Below are positions 16,601 through 23,680 of a stretch of DNA of 64,000 bases, in pieces (the stretch's first letter is position 1; each line of letters starts with the position of its first letter). Location of the stretch: NCBI RefSeq assembly GCF_004843545.1, contig NZ_CP039457.1, positions 1,702,501 to 1,766,500 on the forward strand, given 5' to 3'. Below the pieces are notes generated by a model. The model saw only the letters and a program-made list of their open reading frames with translations. It was not told where the DNA came from and did not search any database. The position numbers and the translations under genes are program-made. The DNA comes from Streptococcus pasteurianus. GTDB taxonomy: Bacteria; Bacillota; Bacilli; Lactobacillales; Streptococcaceae.

Positions 16601-16674
16601 TCACTCCTTTCTGGGTATGAAAAAACAGTCAATCCTAAGACTAACTGCTTTGTGTGTATGGATATAAAGTTTTC
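16347..16674. repeat. Long direct repeat, copy 1 (second copy 17151-17475)
   Basis: About 325 bp covering the DUF961 fragment, tcpA start, terminator and pre-terminator repeat is about 97% identical to 17151-17475 by eye. Differences include a missing G in the terminator stem of this copy. It is direct evidence of tandem duplication inside the array. Confidence 0.9.
16620..16651 (-). terminator. Cassette B terminator (one base lost from stem)
   Basis: Conserved cassette terminator, but the lower arm reads AAACAGT instead of AAAGCAGT, leaving a bulge. Six T remain on the minus strand. Confidence 0.8.
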
Positions 16675-16688
16675 AAACTGGGCGTTTA

Positions 16689-17009
16689 TTATTTCTTCTT
16701 TTTCGGTTTTGAATTTGGTAACTCATCATACATAGCATTAAATAATCCTGCTAAAAATTCCTTATTATCAACTTCATCTACCAACAACATTTCTTTTGCT
16801 CCCTCATAGGGTAATTCATACGGAGCTGTCGGCATATAACTAATTGCCGATTTCACTGGTTTAACAAGCAATCTATCATCATAGATACCACCTACAATCT
16901 TGCCACGATAATAGATAATAAATTCTCCCATCATAGCTCGATAAGTAATTTCTTCTAACTCAGATAACTGCCCTAAAATAAACTCTAAATATTCCTTGCT
17001 TGATGCCAT
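16689..17009 (-). CDS. Cassette B cargo: TfoX/Sxy N-terminal domain protein
   Basis: 106 residues. The TfoX N-terminal fold is evident from LEEITYRAMMGEFIIYYRGK, GGIYDDRLLVKPVKSA, YELPYEGAKEMLLVDEV and FLAGLFNAMYDELP, ending in a lysine-rich tail. Stand-alone TfoX-N proteins are widespread in Firmicutes; unlike enterobacterial Sxy they lack the C-terminal domain and have no proven competence role. The ATG follows a GAGGTG site. It has its own promoter and terminator. Confidence 0.85.
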   Translation of the reverse strand: MASSKEYLEFILGQLSELEEITYRAMMGEFIIYYRGKIVGGIYDDRLLVKPVKSAISYMPTAPYELPYEGAKEMLLVDEVDNKEFLAGLFNAMYDELPNSKPKKKK

Positions 17010-17052
17010 ATTTCCACCTCAAATTCAAATTTGCTCGTTTCTTCATATCCAT

Positions 17053-17081
17053 ATTATAACAGTTCCATATATCCGCTACAA
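17053..17081 (-). promoter_or_regulatory. Cassette B promoter
   Basis: Minus strand: TTGTAG (17076-17081), 17-bp spacer, TATAAT (17053-17058). The segment from -35 to just past the -10 is identical to the cassette C promoter. Confidence 0.85.
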
Positions 17082-17101
17082 TAAAAATATAAGATGTTGG
17101 C

Positions 17102-17401
17102 TTATTTTTTGGCCTGTTCCTGCGTGTTATTATTCTGTGGATTGCCTTTATTCTTCAATACAATATCCTCTGCCTTTACATACCTGTCTACATCAGCACC
17201 AGTAAAAGTTTTTCTTGATACTGTATCGGCTGCGGGATTGACAAGCTCCACGACTGCATTGTAGGGAAATTCCCTTAACGGCACTTCTGGCGGTACAGAC
17301 ACGGGGATAATTCCACCATGCAGACTGCACTTCAAATCATAGATACGCTTTTTAAGCTGGGGACTCGGTGTCCTTTATTCCAAAATCATACGCATAAATC
17401 A
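17102..17401 (-). pseudogene. Connector 2: tcpA 5' end fused to DUF961 gene 3' part
   Basis: Second copy of the tcpA-start/DUF961 fusion (frame MRMILE, one base longer than connector 1, so the frames differ). The DUF961 part reads KCSLHGGIIPVSVPPEVPL to DIVLKNKGN with a shorter tail ending TQEQAKK. It separates cassette A from cassette B. Confidence 0.8.
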
Positions 17402-17421
17402 ATCACTCCTTTCTGGGTACG

Positions 17422-17454
17422 AAAAAAGCAGTCAATCCTCAGACTAACTGCTTT
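17422..17454 (-). terminator. Cassette A terminator
   Basis: Conserved 13-bp stem, loop changed by one base (cctcag), six T on the minus strand. Preceded in the transcript by the 12-base repeat (17460-17471). Confidence 0.85.
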
Positions 17455-17495
17455 GCGTGTATGGATATGAAATATAAACTGTGGTAAAAAAGTAA

Positions 17496-18035
17496 TTACA
17501 TTTTAGCTAGTTTTCTAACTGTATTTGCTGTTCTTATTGTCAGCTTTCCACTAATATTTGTACTTGCTGTCTTAGACCACCAATTTGTTTTTTGATAATC
17601 CTTTCGACTAAAAGACCAGAAAATAACATCTTTATAATTTCTTATCTTTTCTAATTCTTCTTTCGGTTCTCCAATTTCATTGAAAACATCAGAAAACGTG
17701 GCAGGGGGCATAATAAAAATCAAATTGTCATAAATTTCTTTATTTTCGTTGCCCCACCAATCAGGAGCATTTTGTAAAATATTTTCAAGTTCTTCTTTGG
17801 ACATACAAAAGATAGGGATATCAAATCCAAAATATTCCTTTATCATGGTTTCAATTTGAATTGTTAATTTTCCTATATTTTCTTCATCACTCAAAAAAAT
17901 CACATTGCCACTATTTAGGTATGTTTTAACTTCCTCGAAACCAAGTTCTTCAAAATTCTTTTTTAGTTCTGCCATTGAAATTTTATTTTTTCCGCTGATA
18001 TTTATACCTCGAAGAAATGCAATATACCTTTTCAT
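17496..18035 (-). CDS. Cassette A cargo: DUF1697 family protein
   Basis: 179 residues with the complete DUF1697 pattern: MKRYIAFLRGINISGKNKIS, MAELKKNFEELGFEEVKTYL, NSGNVIFLS and, near the end, WSFSRKDYQKTNWWSKTAS and TIRTANTVRKLAKM. The family is common in Gram-positives and of unknown function. It has its own promoter (18079-18107) and the shared terminator, and is the first cassette of the array in the direction of transcription. Confidence 0.88.
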   Translation of the reverse strand: MKRYIAFLRGINISGKNKISMAELKKNFEELGFEEVKTYLNSGNVIFLSDEENIGKLTIQIETMIKEYFGFDIPIFCMSKEELENILQNAPDWWGNENKEIYDNLIFIMPPATFSDVFNEIGEPKEELEKIRNYKDVIFWSFSRKDYQKTNWWSKTASTNISGKLTIRTANTVRKLAKM

Positions 18036-18078
18036 AACACCACTACCTTTACATGAATTTAATTTGTTTTCATTCCAT

Positions 18079-18107
18079 ATTATAACAGTTCCACATATCC
18101 GCTACAA
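18079..18107 (-). promoter_or_regulatory. Cassette A promoter
   Basis: Minus strand: TTGTAG (18102-18107), 17-bp spacer, TATAAT (18079-18084). Differs from the B and C promoters by one base in the spacer; the repeat next to the -10 is degraded (TTCATTCCATA). Confidence 0.85.
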
Positions 18108-18127
18108 TGAAAATCTATTCACTAAGC

Positions 18128-18297
18128 CTATTTTTTCGTCTGTCCCTGCGGTGTATGGTTCTGTGGATTGCCTGCGTTTTGATTGCCTTTATTCTTCAAC
18201 ACAATATCCTCTGCCTTTACATACCAGTCCACATCTGCACCCGTATAGTTTTTTCCTGATACCGTATCGGCTACTGGATTGGCAAGTTTTACCTTTT
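18128..18297 (-). pseudogene. Connector 3: DUF961 gene 3' fragment
   Basis: Encodes VKLANPVADTVSGKNYTGAD, then VDWYVKAEDIVLKNKGNQNA and a tail ending GQTKK with stop. More diverged than connectors 1 and 2. It is joined upstream to an unrelated short frame ending GEKYFKYE, so the 5' part of the gene is lost. Confidence 0.75.
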
Positions 18298-18350
18298 ATT
18301 CGTACTTAAAATACTTTTCGCCAGCTTTGATTGTCAATGGATAGGTCATT

Positions 18351-18551
18351 TTATATCCTGCTAGCGCGGATAATTCCTTTATAGACTGTGTCAGTCATTA
18401 CCTCCAAATCGTCATTCATTATTTTTTCAACGATAGAGACACGCTCATTGGATTGCGCCCAGTATTGTTTACTTTCCGCATGAACAGATGTACTCGATAA
18501 GGTGGTAACGACAGTCGCTAGGGCAAGTACGCCCGCACACAATCGTTTCAA
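18351..18551 (-). pseudogene. N-terminal fragment of a secreted surface protein
   Basis: 66 residues with a good signal peptide (MKRLCAGVLALATVVTTLSS, cleavage after VHA) and a short mature part ESKQYWAQSNERVSIVEKIM. It resembles the start of the large pilin-like (CnaB/SpaA type) surface proteins carried by Tn1549-related elements, by recollection only. Everything after about residue 50 is replaced by unrelated sequence, so it is probably non-functional. Confidence 0.55.
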
Positions 18552-18716
18552 TATTTTTTCATAAATCTAATGCTACTTTCATTTTGGGTAATAAAATAGA
18601 GATGGAACGTCATTTTAGGTATTCCATAGTCTATGAGTTATTCAATTTTTCCTGTTTCAATACTGATATGCTGTACCATATCTAGGAAAACTTTGCGTAT
18701 CAAGGCTCATTCAATG
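18552..18716. other. AT-rich right-end spacer of the element
   Basis: No gene recognised. It contains the upstream region of the secreted-protein fragment and several short inverted runs (e.g. GATATG near 18665 and CATATC near 18678), and then the arm-type site at 18717. It probably represents the element's non-coding right terminus. Confidence 0.4.
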
Positions 18717-18819
18717 GTAGTAAATAAGTAGTAAGTTGATGTATTTATTTCCTTGAAAATGCTGATAGATACTGTGTTTTAGCGGATAATCAGATTTTTA
18801 TTATATTTTTAACTAAAAA
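18717..18819. repeat. Right element end: Int arm-type site, terminal inverted repeat and direct repeat
   Basis: GTAGTAAATAAGTAGTA (18717-18733), GATAATCAGA (18785-18794, inverted copy of 12332-12341) and TTTTTAACTAAAAA (18806-18819, direct copy of 12306-12319). The direct repeat overlaps the T tract of the lysA terminator, which marks the original target. Confidence 0.8.
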
Positions 18820-18864
18820 ACACCCGCTTTATGCTAATCAATACTTTGATTGCACAAGCGAGTG
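18815..18864 (-). terminator. lysA terminator, the integration target
   Basis: Arms 18821-18829 and 18856-18864 (CACTCGCTT/AAGCGGGTG with one G-U) and a 26-base loop, followed on the minus strand by six T. The element inserted right in this T tract. Confidence 0.75.
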
Positions 18865-18879
18865 CTTTATGGTGGTATG

Positions 18880-20124
18880 TTAGTTATCGAAATCAAATCC
18901 TTCGATAGTTGCGAAATAATCTTCTGGTGTTTCTGCACGGCGGATTAAGCGAGCACCACCGTCTTCTTGGTAAAGGATTTCGGCTGAACGTAGGCGACCA
19001 TTATACTGATAGCCCATTGAAAAACCATGCGCACCAGTATCATGAACCACAAGCGTATCACCAACACGCGCTTCTGGCAATTCACGCTGTTTTGCAAATT
19101 TATCATTGTTTTCACAAAGTGAGCCGACAACGTCAACCACTTCAAGTTTGCCATTAGGATTAGACACGTTAGTGATATGATGATAAGCATCATACATGGC
19201 AGGGCGCATCAGGTTAACTGCTGACGCATCGACTCCAATATAAGTTCGATAAGTTTGTTTACGATGACGAACTTTGGTTACAAGTAAACCATGCGGCGCC
19301 AACATAAAGCGACCAAGTTCGGTAAATATTTTGACATCACCAAGTCCAGCTGGAATCAACACCTCATCAAAGACACGATGAACGCCTTTACCAATCACAG
19401 CAATGTCATTTGGTTCTTGTTCGGGACGATAGTTGACCCCAACACCACCAGACAAATTGATAAAGCTGACAGCTACACCTGTTTTTTCTTTAACCTCAAC
19501 TGCCAATTCAAATAATTGACGCGCCAATTCAGGATAGTAATCATTTGTGACTGTATTTGAAGCAAGAAATGAATGAATACCAAAGTTTTTGACGCCTTCT
19601 GCCTTCAAATCTTTGAACCCTTGAATCAATTGGGCTTTAGTCATCCCAAATTTAGATTCTTCGGGGTTATCCATAATATCTGTTCCAAGAGCAAAAACAC
19701 CTCCTGGATTGTAACGAAGCGAAACGGTTTCAGGAAGCCCAGCCGCTTCTTTCAAGAAAGCAATATGCTCATAAGCATCAAGATTAATCGTTGCTCCGAT
19801 TTCTTTAGCATATCTAAATTCACGCGCAGGAGTATCGTTCGATGAAAACATAATATCGGTAAAACCAAGCTTGTGACTCATCAATAATTCCACTTCTGTC
19901 GCACAATCTACACCACAATCTTCCTCTTGAAGAATCTTCAAAATCGCAGGTGTCGGTGTTGCCTTAACCGCAAAATACTCCTTGAACCCCTTATTCCAAG
20001 CAAAAGCTTTGTTTAAGGCGCGAGCTTTTTCACGAATACCCATTTCATCATAAAGATGAAATGGCGTTGGAAATGCATCAGTAATTTTTTGGAGCTCTTC
20101 AGCTGAAATAAAAGGTGTTTTCAT
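18880..20124 (-). CDS. lysA: Diaminopimelate decarboxylase LysA
   Basis: 414 residues, a fold-type III PLP enzyme. The PLP lysine is in YFAVKATPTP (about residue 47), followed by SGGVGVNYRPEQEP and the partner-subunit cysteine motif GSLCENND. It decarboxylates meso-diaminopimelate to L-lysine, the last step of lysine synthesis, which many streptococci lack. The start at 20124 has a GAGGG site; a frame extension to 20169 begins at the promoter -10 and is not used. It is monocistronic. Confidence 0.93.
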   Translation of the reverse strand: MKTPFISAEELQKITDAFPTPFHLYDEMGIREKARALNKAFAWNKGFKEYFAVKATPTPAILKILQEEDCGVDCATEVELLMSHKLGFTDIMFSSNDTPAREFRYAKEIGATINLDAYEHIAFLKEAAGLPETVSLRYNPGGVFALGTDIMDNPEESKFGMTKAQLIQGFKDLKAEGVKNFGIHSFLASNTVTNDYYPELARQLFELAVEVKEKTGVAVSFINLSGGVGVNYRPEQEPNDIAVIGKGVHRVFDEVLIPAGLGDVKIFTELGRFMLAPHGLLVTKVRHRKQTYRTYIGVDASAVNLMRPAMYDAYHHITNVSNPNGKLEVVDVVGSLCENNDKFAKQRELPEARVGDTLVVHDTGAHGFSMGYQYNGRLRSAEILYQEDGGARLIRRAETPEDYFATIEGFDFDN

Positions 20125-20157
20125 ATTTATCCCTCGAATTTTCAAAATATTAGGACT

Positions 20158-20186
20158 ATTATAACACAAAGCGCCAAAATCACCAA
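20158..20186 (-). promoter_or_regulatory. lysA promoter
   Basis: Minus strand: TTGGTG (20181-20186), 17-bp spacer, TATAAT (20158-20163), about 34 bp before the lysA ATG. Confidence 0.65.
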
Positions 20187-20251
20187 TGGAAATCCCCTAA
20201 AAATAAAAGAAGCCGATACAGATTGAACTGCACCAACTCCTTTTCATCATA

Positions 20252-20944
20252 TTAATCGTCATTTCCAAAAATACGAAGCAAACTCAAGAACAAGTTAATA
20301 AAATCAAGGTAAAGACTTAAGGCCATTGAAATTGCCCAACCATCACCAACATTACCACCAGTGCTCTCATAAACACGTTTAATCATTTGATTATCATAAG
20401 CAATCAAACCAGAGAAAATCAAAACTGAAATGATACTAATGATATAACTCATTGTGCCTGAACCAATAAACATATTGACCAAACTAGCAATAATGATACC
20501 AATCAACCCTGCCATAAGTGCCTTAGCCATTCCAGACAAATCTTTTTTAACAAAAGTTCCGATAACAGCCATAACACCAAAGACTAAAGCTGATGAAACA
20601 AAGGCTTGAACAACCGTTGCTTGCGTATATGCCACAATAACAAAACTAAGCGTAAAGCCATTTAATGCCGAATAAAATAGAAACAACGGCAGAGCAGCAG
20701 GCGTATTTTTACGAGCAGCATTACTAGCTAAGAAAACCAAAGCAAGCTCTAAAAAGATAGCAACATAATAAACAAATGGATGGTAAACAATAATATTAAT
20801 CATGTTATCAGTAAACACATATAGCATCAAAAACGATACCAAAGCTGATAACCCAATTCCAACTCCGACCAAACCGTAAATCTTGGCAAAGAAACGATTC
20901 AGTGCACTATCTGTCTGTGTGTAAATAACATCGTTATGATTCAT
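20252..20944 (-). CDS. Bax inhibitor-1/YccA-family membrane protein
   Basis: 230 residues with seven membrane segments spread over about 25-220, ending [10 protein letters not shown]. The family signature is seen in [14 protein letters not shown] and [18 protein letters not shown]. Members act as pH-sensitive calcium leak channels or modulators of FtsH-type proteolysis; function in streptococci is not established. The start at 20944 has an AGGAG site. Confidence 0.88.
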   Translation of the reverse strand: MNHNDVIYTQTDSALNRFFAKIYGLVGVGIGLSALVSFLMLYVFTDNMINIIVYHPFVYYVAIFLELALVFLASNAARKNTPAALPLFLFYSALNGFTLSFVIVAYTQATVVQAFVSSALVFGVMAVIGTFVKKDLSGMAKALMAGLIGIIIASLVNMFIGSGTMSYIISIISVLIFSGLIAYDNQMIKRVYESTGGNVGDGWAISMALSLYLDFINLFLSLLRIFGNDD

Positions 20945-20992
20945 GAAATCTCCTCTCTTACTATTAGAAAATCCTTCTAAACTCAATCCATT

Positions 20993-21496
20993 CTAGCGAT
21001 GATTACTAGGTAAAATTTTACGACTGTAACGCTTTCTCTTATTAAAACGATTACGAAATGGGGTAATGGCTTCTTTGACAGCCCAATATTTATCCACCAT
21101 TGTCACGATATAACCTTCTTTATAACGCGGTGGAGCAATTGTTGCTCCCCACATATGTTTCAAGATAATATCTTCCTCACGTTTATTTAGTGTAGTCAAT
21201 TTTCTGGCATTACGCACAGCAATTCTCGGATGTACCCAAGCATGGCCTTTATTAAATTTCGTTTCTCGCCAATCGTAATAAAAGAAATCGTGTAAAAGTC
21301 CTCCTCGCGCCGTGGATTTTTCATCCCAACCAATTTTTTTGGCAATCTTGTAGCTCGTATAAGCCACATTAATAGAATGTTCCATACGCGTCGAATAGTG
21401 ATGCTGTGGAATATTATCTAATTTTTGAAAACGAGGGTGTTGGATAAGATGACCAACAAGCTCCATAAACTCTTTATCTTTTTTATATGCTTCCAT
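20993..21496 (-). CDS. HD-domain hydrolase
   Basis: 167 residues with metal-binding HD motifs: HHYSTRMEHSINVAY (about 28-42), GGLLHDFFYYDW (about 66-77) and a later histidine region KHMWGA and TMVDKYW. Such proteins are phosphohydrolases of nucleotides or second messengers; the substrate is unknown. It lies about 50 bases upstream of the Bax-inhibitor gene and may be co-transcribed with it. Confidence 0.82.
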   Translation of the reverse strand: MEAYKKDKEFMELVGHLIQHPRFQKLDNIPQHHYSTRMEHSINVAYTSYKIAKKIGWDEKSTARGGLLHDFFYYDWRETKFNKGHAWVHPRIAVRNARKLTTLNKREEDIILKHMWGATIAPPRYKEGYIVTMVDKYWAVKEAITPFRNRFNKRKRYSRKILPSNHR

Positions 21497-21595
21497 GCAG
21501 AATCACCTTCTTTCGCTCTAATTATAGCATATGACCTTAAATTAAACTGAAAATAAGTTCTCAAAAATTACTTTTCCTGCACCGCAATTTTCAAA

Positions 21596-22339
21596 TTAAA
21601 TCAACTGAAAAAGGACAATTCCTGTTGCCACAGCAACATTTAAACTTTCTGCTTGCCCAGGCATAATAATATGTGCCAAAATATCAGCTTGCTTTGTCAT
21701 TGAATCTGAGATACCATTACCTTCATTTCCCATGACAAGCGCAAAATTTCCATTGTGCTCAACGGTCTTGTAAGACACAGACTCTTTGGAAAGTGTTGTG
21801 GCAATCAGCGGTACATCAAGATTTTGTAACTTCTGACAAGCCTCATACACATTAGTACGCCAAATCGGTAAATGAAAATGGCTACCCTGCATGGAACGTA
21901 GCGTTTTTTGATTGTAAATATCAGCTGATTTTTCTGAAATCAACACACCGTCCAAACCAGCGGCATCTGCTGTACGAATCATCGTTCCCACATTTCCTGG
22001 GTCTTGAACATCTTCCAGTACCAAATATCGCCCTACCTTTAAATTCTCTAAAGGCAGGCTTGGCATAGCAAGTTCAGCAATGATCCCCTGCGGTGTCTTA
22101 GAATCCGTTAATTCTTTTAAAATCTCAGGTGTTACATATGTTACCATTGAAAAATGGCTGACGCGGTCAGCATAGTCCTCAAGAACAAAAATATTTAAAA
22201 ATTCTGCCCCTGCTTTTTCCGCTTCTTCAAAAAGATGCCAACCTTCAATTAAATAAGAATGGTCACGATACTTTTTTTTCAATAACTTTTTAGCCTTTTT
22301 AATGAGATTATTCGATTTTGAGGTTATAACTACTTGCAT
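21596..22339 (-). CDS. TrmH/SpoU-family RNA 2'-O-methyltransferase
   Basis: 247 residues. An N-terminal substrate-binding domain (about 1-95) is followed by a SPOUT domain with all motifs: DPGNVGTMIRTADAAG, LVMGNEGNGIS and SLNVAVATGIVLFQ. It resembles streptococcal RlmB/TsnR-like 23S rRNA methyltransferases; the target nucleotide is unknown. There is no recognisable ribosome-binding site, and an extended -10 box lies so close that the mRNA probably starts at the ATG. Confidence 0.87.
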   Translation of the reverse strand: MQVVITSKSNNLIKKAKKLLKKKYRDHSYLIEGWHLFEEAEKAGAEFLNIFVLEDYADRVSHFSMVTYVTPEILKELTDSKTPQGIIAELAMPSLPLENLKVGRYLVLEDVQDPGNVGTMIRTADAAGLDGVLISEKSADIYNQKTLRSMQGSHFHLPIWRTNVYEACQKLQNLDVPLIATTLSKESVSYKTVEHNGNFALVMGNEGNGISDSMTKQADILAHIIMPGQAESLNVAVATGIVLFQLI

Positions 22340-22345
22340 GCTTAC

Positions 22346-22351
22346 ATTATA
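22346..22351 (-). promoter_or_regulatory. Extended -10 promoter giving a leaderless mRNA for the TrmH-family gene
   Basis: Minus strand TGTTATAAT: a TGn extension on a perfect TATAAT, with only 6 bases between it and the ATG. No -35 box is visible. The T tract of the sucrose operon terminator lies on the other side. Confidence 0.55.
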
Positions 22352-22353
22352 AC

Positions 22354-22378
22354 AAAAAATCTCCTAAATAGGAGATTT
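22354..22378 (-). terminator. Terminator of the sucrose permease gene
   Basis: 10-bp arms (22357-22366 and 22369-22378), followed on the minus strand by six T. It ends the permease/hydrolase operon. Confidence 0.85.
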
Positions 22379-22388
22379 AGTGTAGTGT

Positions 22389-23663
22389 TTAATTTATTTC
22401 CAAAGGTTGTCCATAAACATCTTGATCGTCCTTTTTTAAAACAAAGAAAGCATATATCGCAGAAATGAATACAATACCTGCCACAATTAAGAAAGTTGGT
22501 TGATAGCCAATTTTATCATGTAATAATCCAAATGGCGTTGAAAAAATAATCTGTCCAACTTGTGCAGCAATTTGAAACCCTACCATATAAAGTGTCGTCG
22601 AAATACGCGTGTCAAAGTGTAGGGTAAAATAACGGAACATTGCAAGAATAAAAATTGCAGTTTCTGGAGCATGTAAAAGCTTAATGATTGATACACCAAG
22701 AGGATTAGTTACCAAACCACAGCCACCAATACGTAGAACCATAATAACCAATCCAATCAATAGACTTTTACGAACCCCTGTCTTTCTCATCATAATTGGA
22801 ATAATTCCCATCATAATTGATTCTAAGAATACTTCTAAAGAGTTAAGAACACCATAAGCTTGTTGACCTGCTGTTTCTGTTCCAAAGAATGTAGTGAAAA
22901 ATTCAGGAAACATTTGTTGATCAAAAACAGTATAGAAAGTCCAACTCATACTGATGAAAATAACAATTTTCCAAAGATCAGGCATCTTGAACACACTCAA
23001 AATTTCTAGTAGCGATGGTGAATTATTGACATCTTGGTTATCAGATTTACTTTCATATTTTGTAACGATAGCTGTGTCATTTTCTGGTTTAACAAAAAGC
23101 AAAACAAGTAATAATACAATTGAAAATACTGAACCAATCCAAAAAATCAAATAGGCATTTAGTGTAAACATGAAGCCTGCGATTAAAGCCGCAACAGCAT
23201 AACCAAAAGATCCCCATGCGCGTGCTTGACCATATTCAAAACCAAAACGACGACTCATTCGTTCTGCTAAAGCTTCAAAAGTTGGTGAAGCAGCAAGAAA
23301 AGCTACTGAAAGGTAAATAGAACCAATTAAAGCACCGACAATAAAATTACTTTTTAATAGAGGAACATAAACCCAAGTAAAGAAAGGACCTAAAAATACT
23401 TCACAAGCAACACAAAAAATTAATAGATTTTTTTTGATTCCAAGCTTATCCTGTAGTGAACCATACACAAACATTAAAATCAATGTTATAGCTGAATTGA
23501 AAGAATAGATTGTTCCAACTTGTGTTCCTGAAAAGCCTTGCTTAGTTGTTAACCAAATTTGAAAAAATGACCACCAAATTCCCCAACCTGTAAAGAATAA
23601 AAGAATCATCAAGGAATTGCTCATATAAAACGGATTAGCAGTATACTTTTTTAAATTACTCAT
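22389..23663 (-). CDS. LacY/CscB-type sucrose (oligosaccharide):H+ symporter
   Basis: 424 residues, 12 membrane segments, major facilitator superfamily. The start MLILLFFTGWGIWWSFFQIW-like region and the loop GSLQDKLGIKKNLL match the oligosaccharide:H+ symporter family (LacY, RafB, CscB). It lies 17 bases after a cytoplasmic GH32 hydrolase, so sucrose or a short fructan is the likely substrate. It would bring in unphosphorylated sugar, unlike the usual streptococcal sucrose PTS. Confidence 0.85.
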   Translation of the reverse strand: MSNLKKYTANPFYMSNSLMILLFFTGWGIWWSFFQIWLTTKQGFSGTQVGTIYSFNSAITLILMFVYGSLQDKLGIKKNLLIFCVACEVFLGPFFTWVYVPLLKSNFIVGALIGSIYLSVAFLAASPTFEALAERMSRRFGFEYGQARAWGSFGYAVAALIAGFMFTLNAYLIFWIGSVFSIVLLLVLLFVKPENDTAIVTKYESKSDNQDVNNSPSLLEILSVFKMPDLWKIVIFISMSWTFYTVFDQQMFPEFFTTFFGTETAGQQAYGVLNSLEVFLESIMMGIIPIMMRKTGVRKSLLIGLVIMVLRIGGCGLVTNPLGVSIIKLLHAPETAIFILAMFRYFTLHFDTRISTTLYMVGFQIAAQVGQIIFSTPFGLLHDKIGYQPTFLIVAGIVFISAIYAFFVLKKDDQDVYGQPLEIN

Positions 23664-23680
23664 AATTTACCTCTCAAATC

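Larger units (their letters stand above)
12306..18819. mobile_element. Decayed Tn916/Tn1549-type integrative element carrying a cargo-cassette array
   Basis: A 6.5-kb block separates two housekeeping regions. It has 14-bp direct repeats at its ends, 10-bp terminal inverted repeats, and paired 17-bp sites just inside, all as in Tn916-family elements. Inside are a broken Int with the Tn916-family C-terminus, TcpD, DUF3789, the N-terminus of TcpA, three DUF961 fragments and a signal-peptide fragment of a surface protein. Relaxase, replication and most conjugation genes are absent, so it cannot move on its own. Five promoter-gene-terminator cargo cassettes occupy most of it. Confidence 0.85.

Noticed and set aside
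13042..17454. Regularly spaced repeats resembling a CRISPR array
   Set aside because: The repeated unit is an intrinsic terminator about 1 kb apart with genes between; no short spacers and no cas genes.
13042..18107. Classical integron cassette array
   Set aside because: No integron integrase, no attC-like imperfect palindromes, and every unit has its own promoter and terminator.
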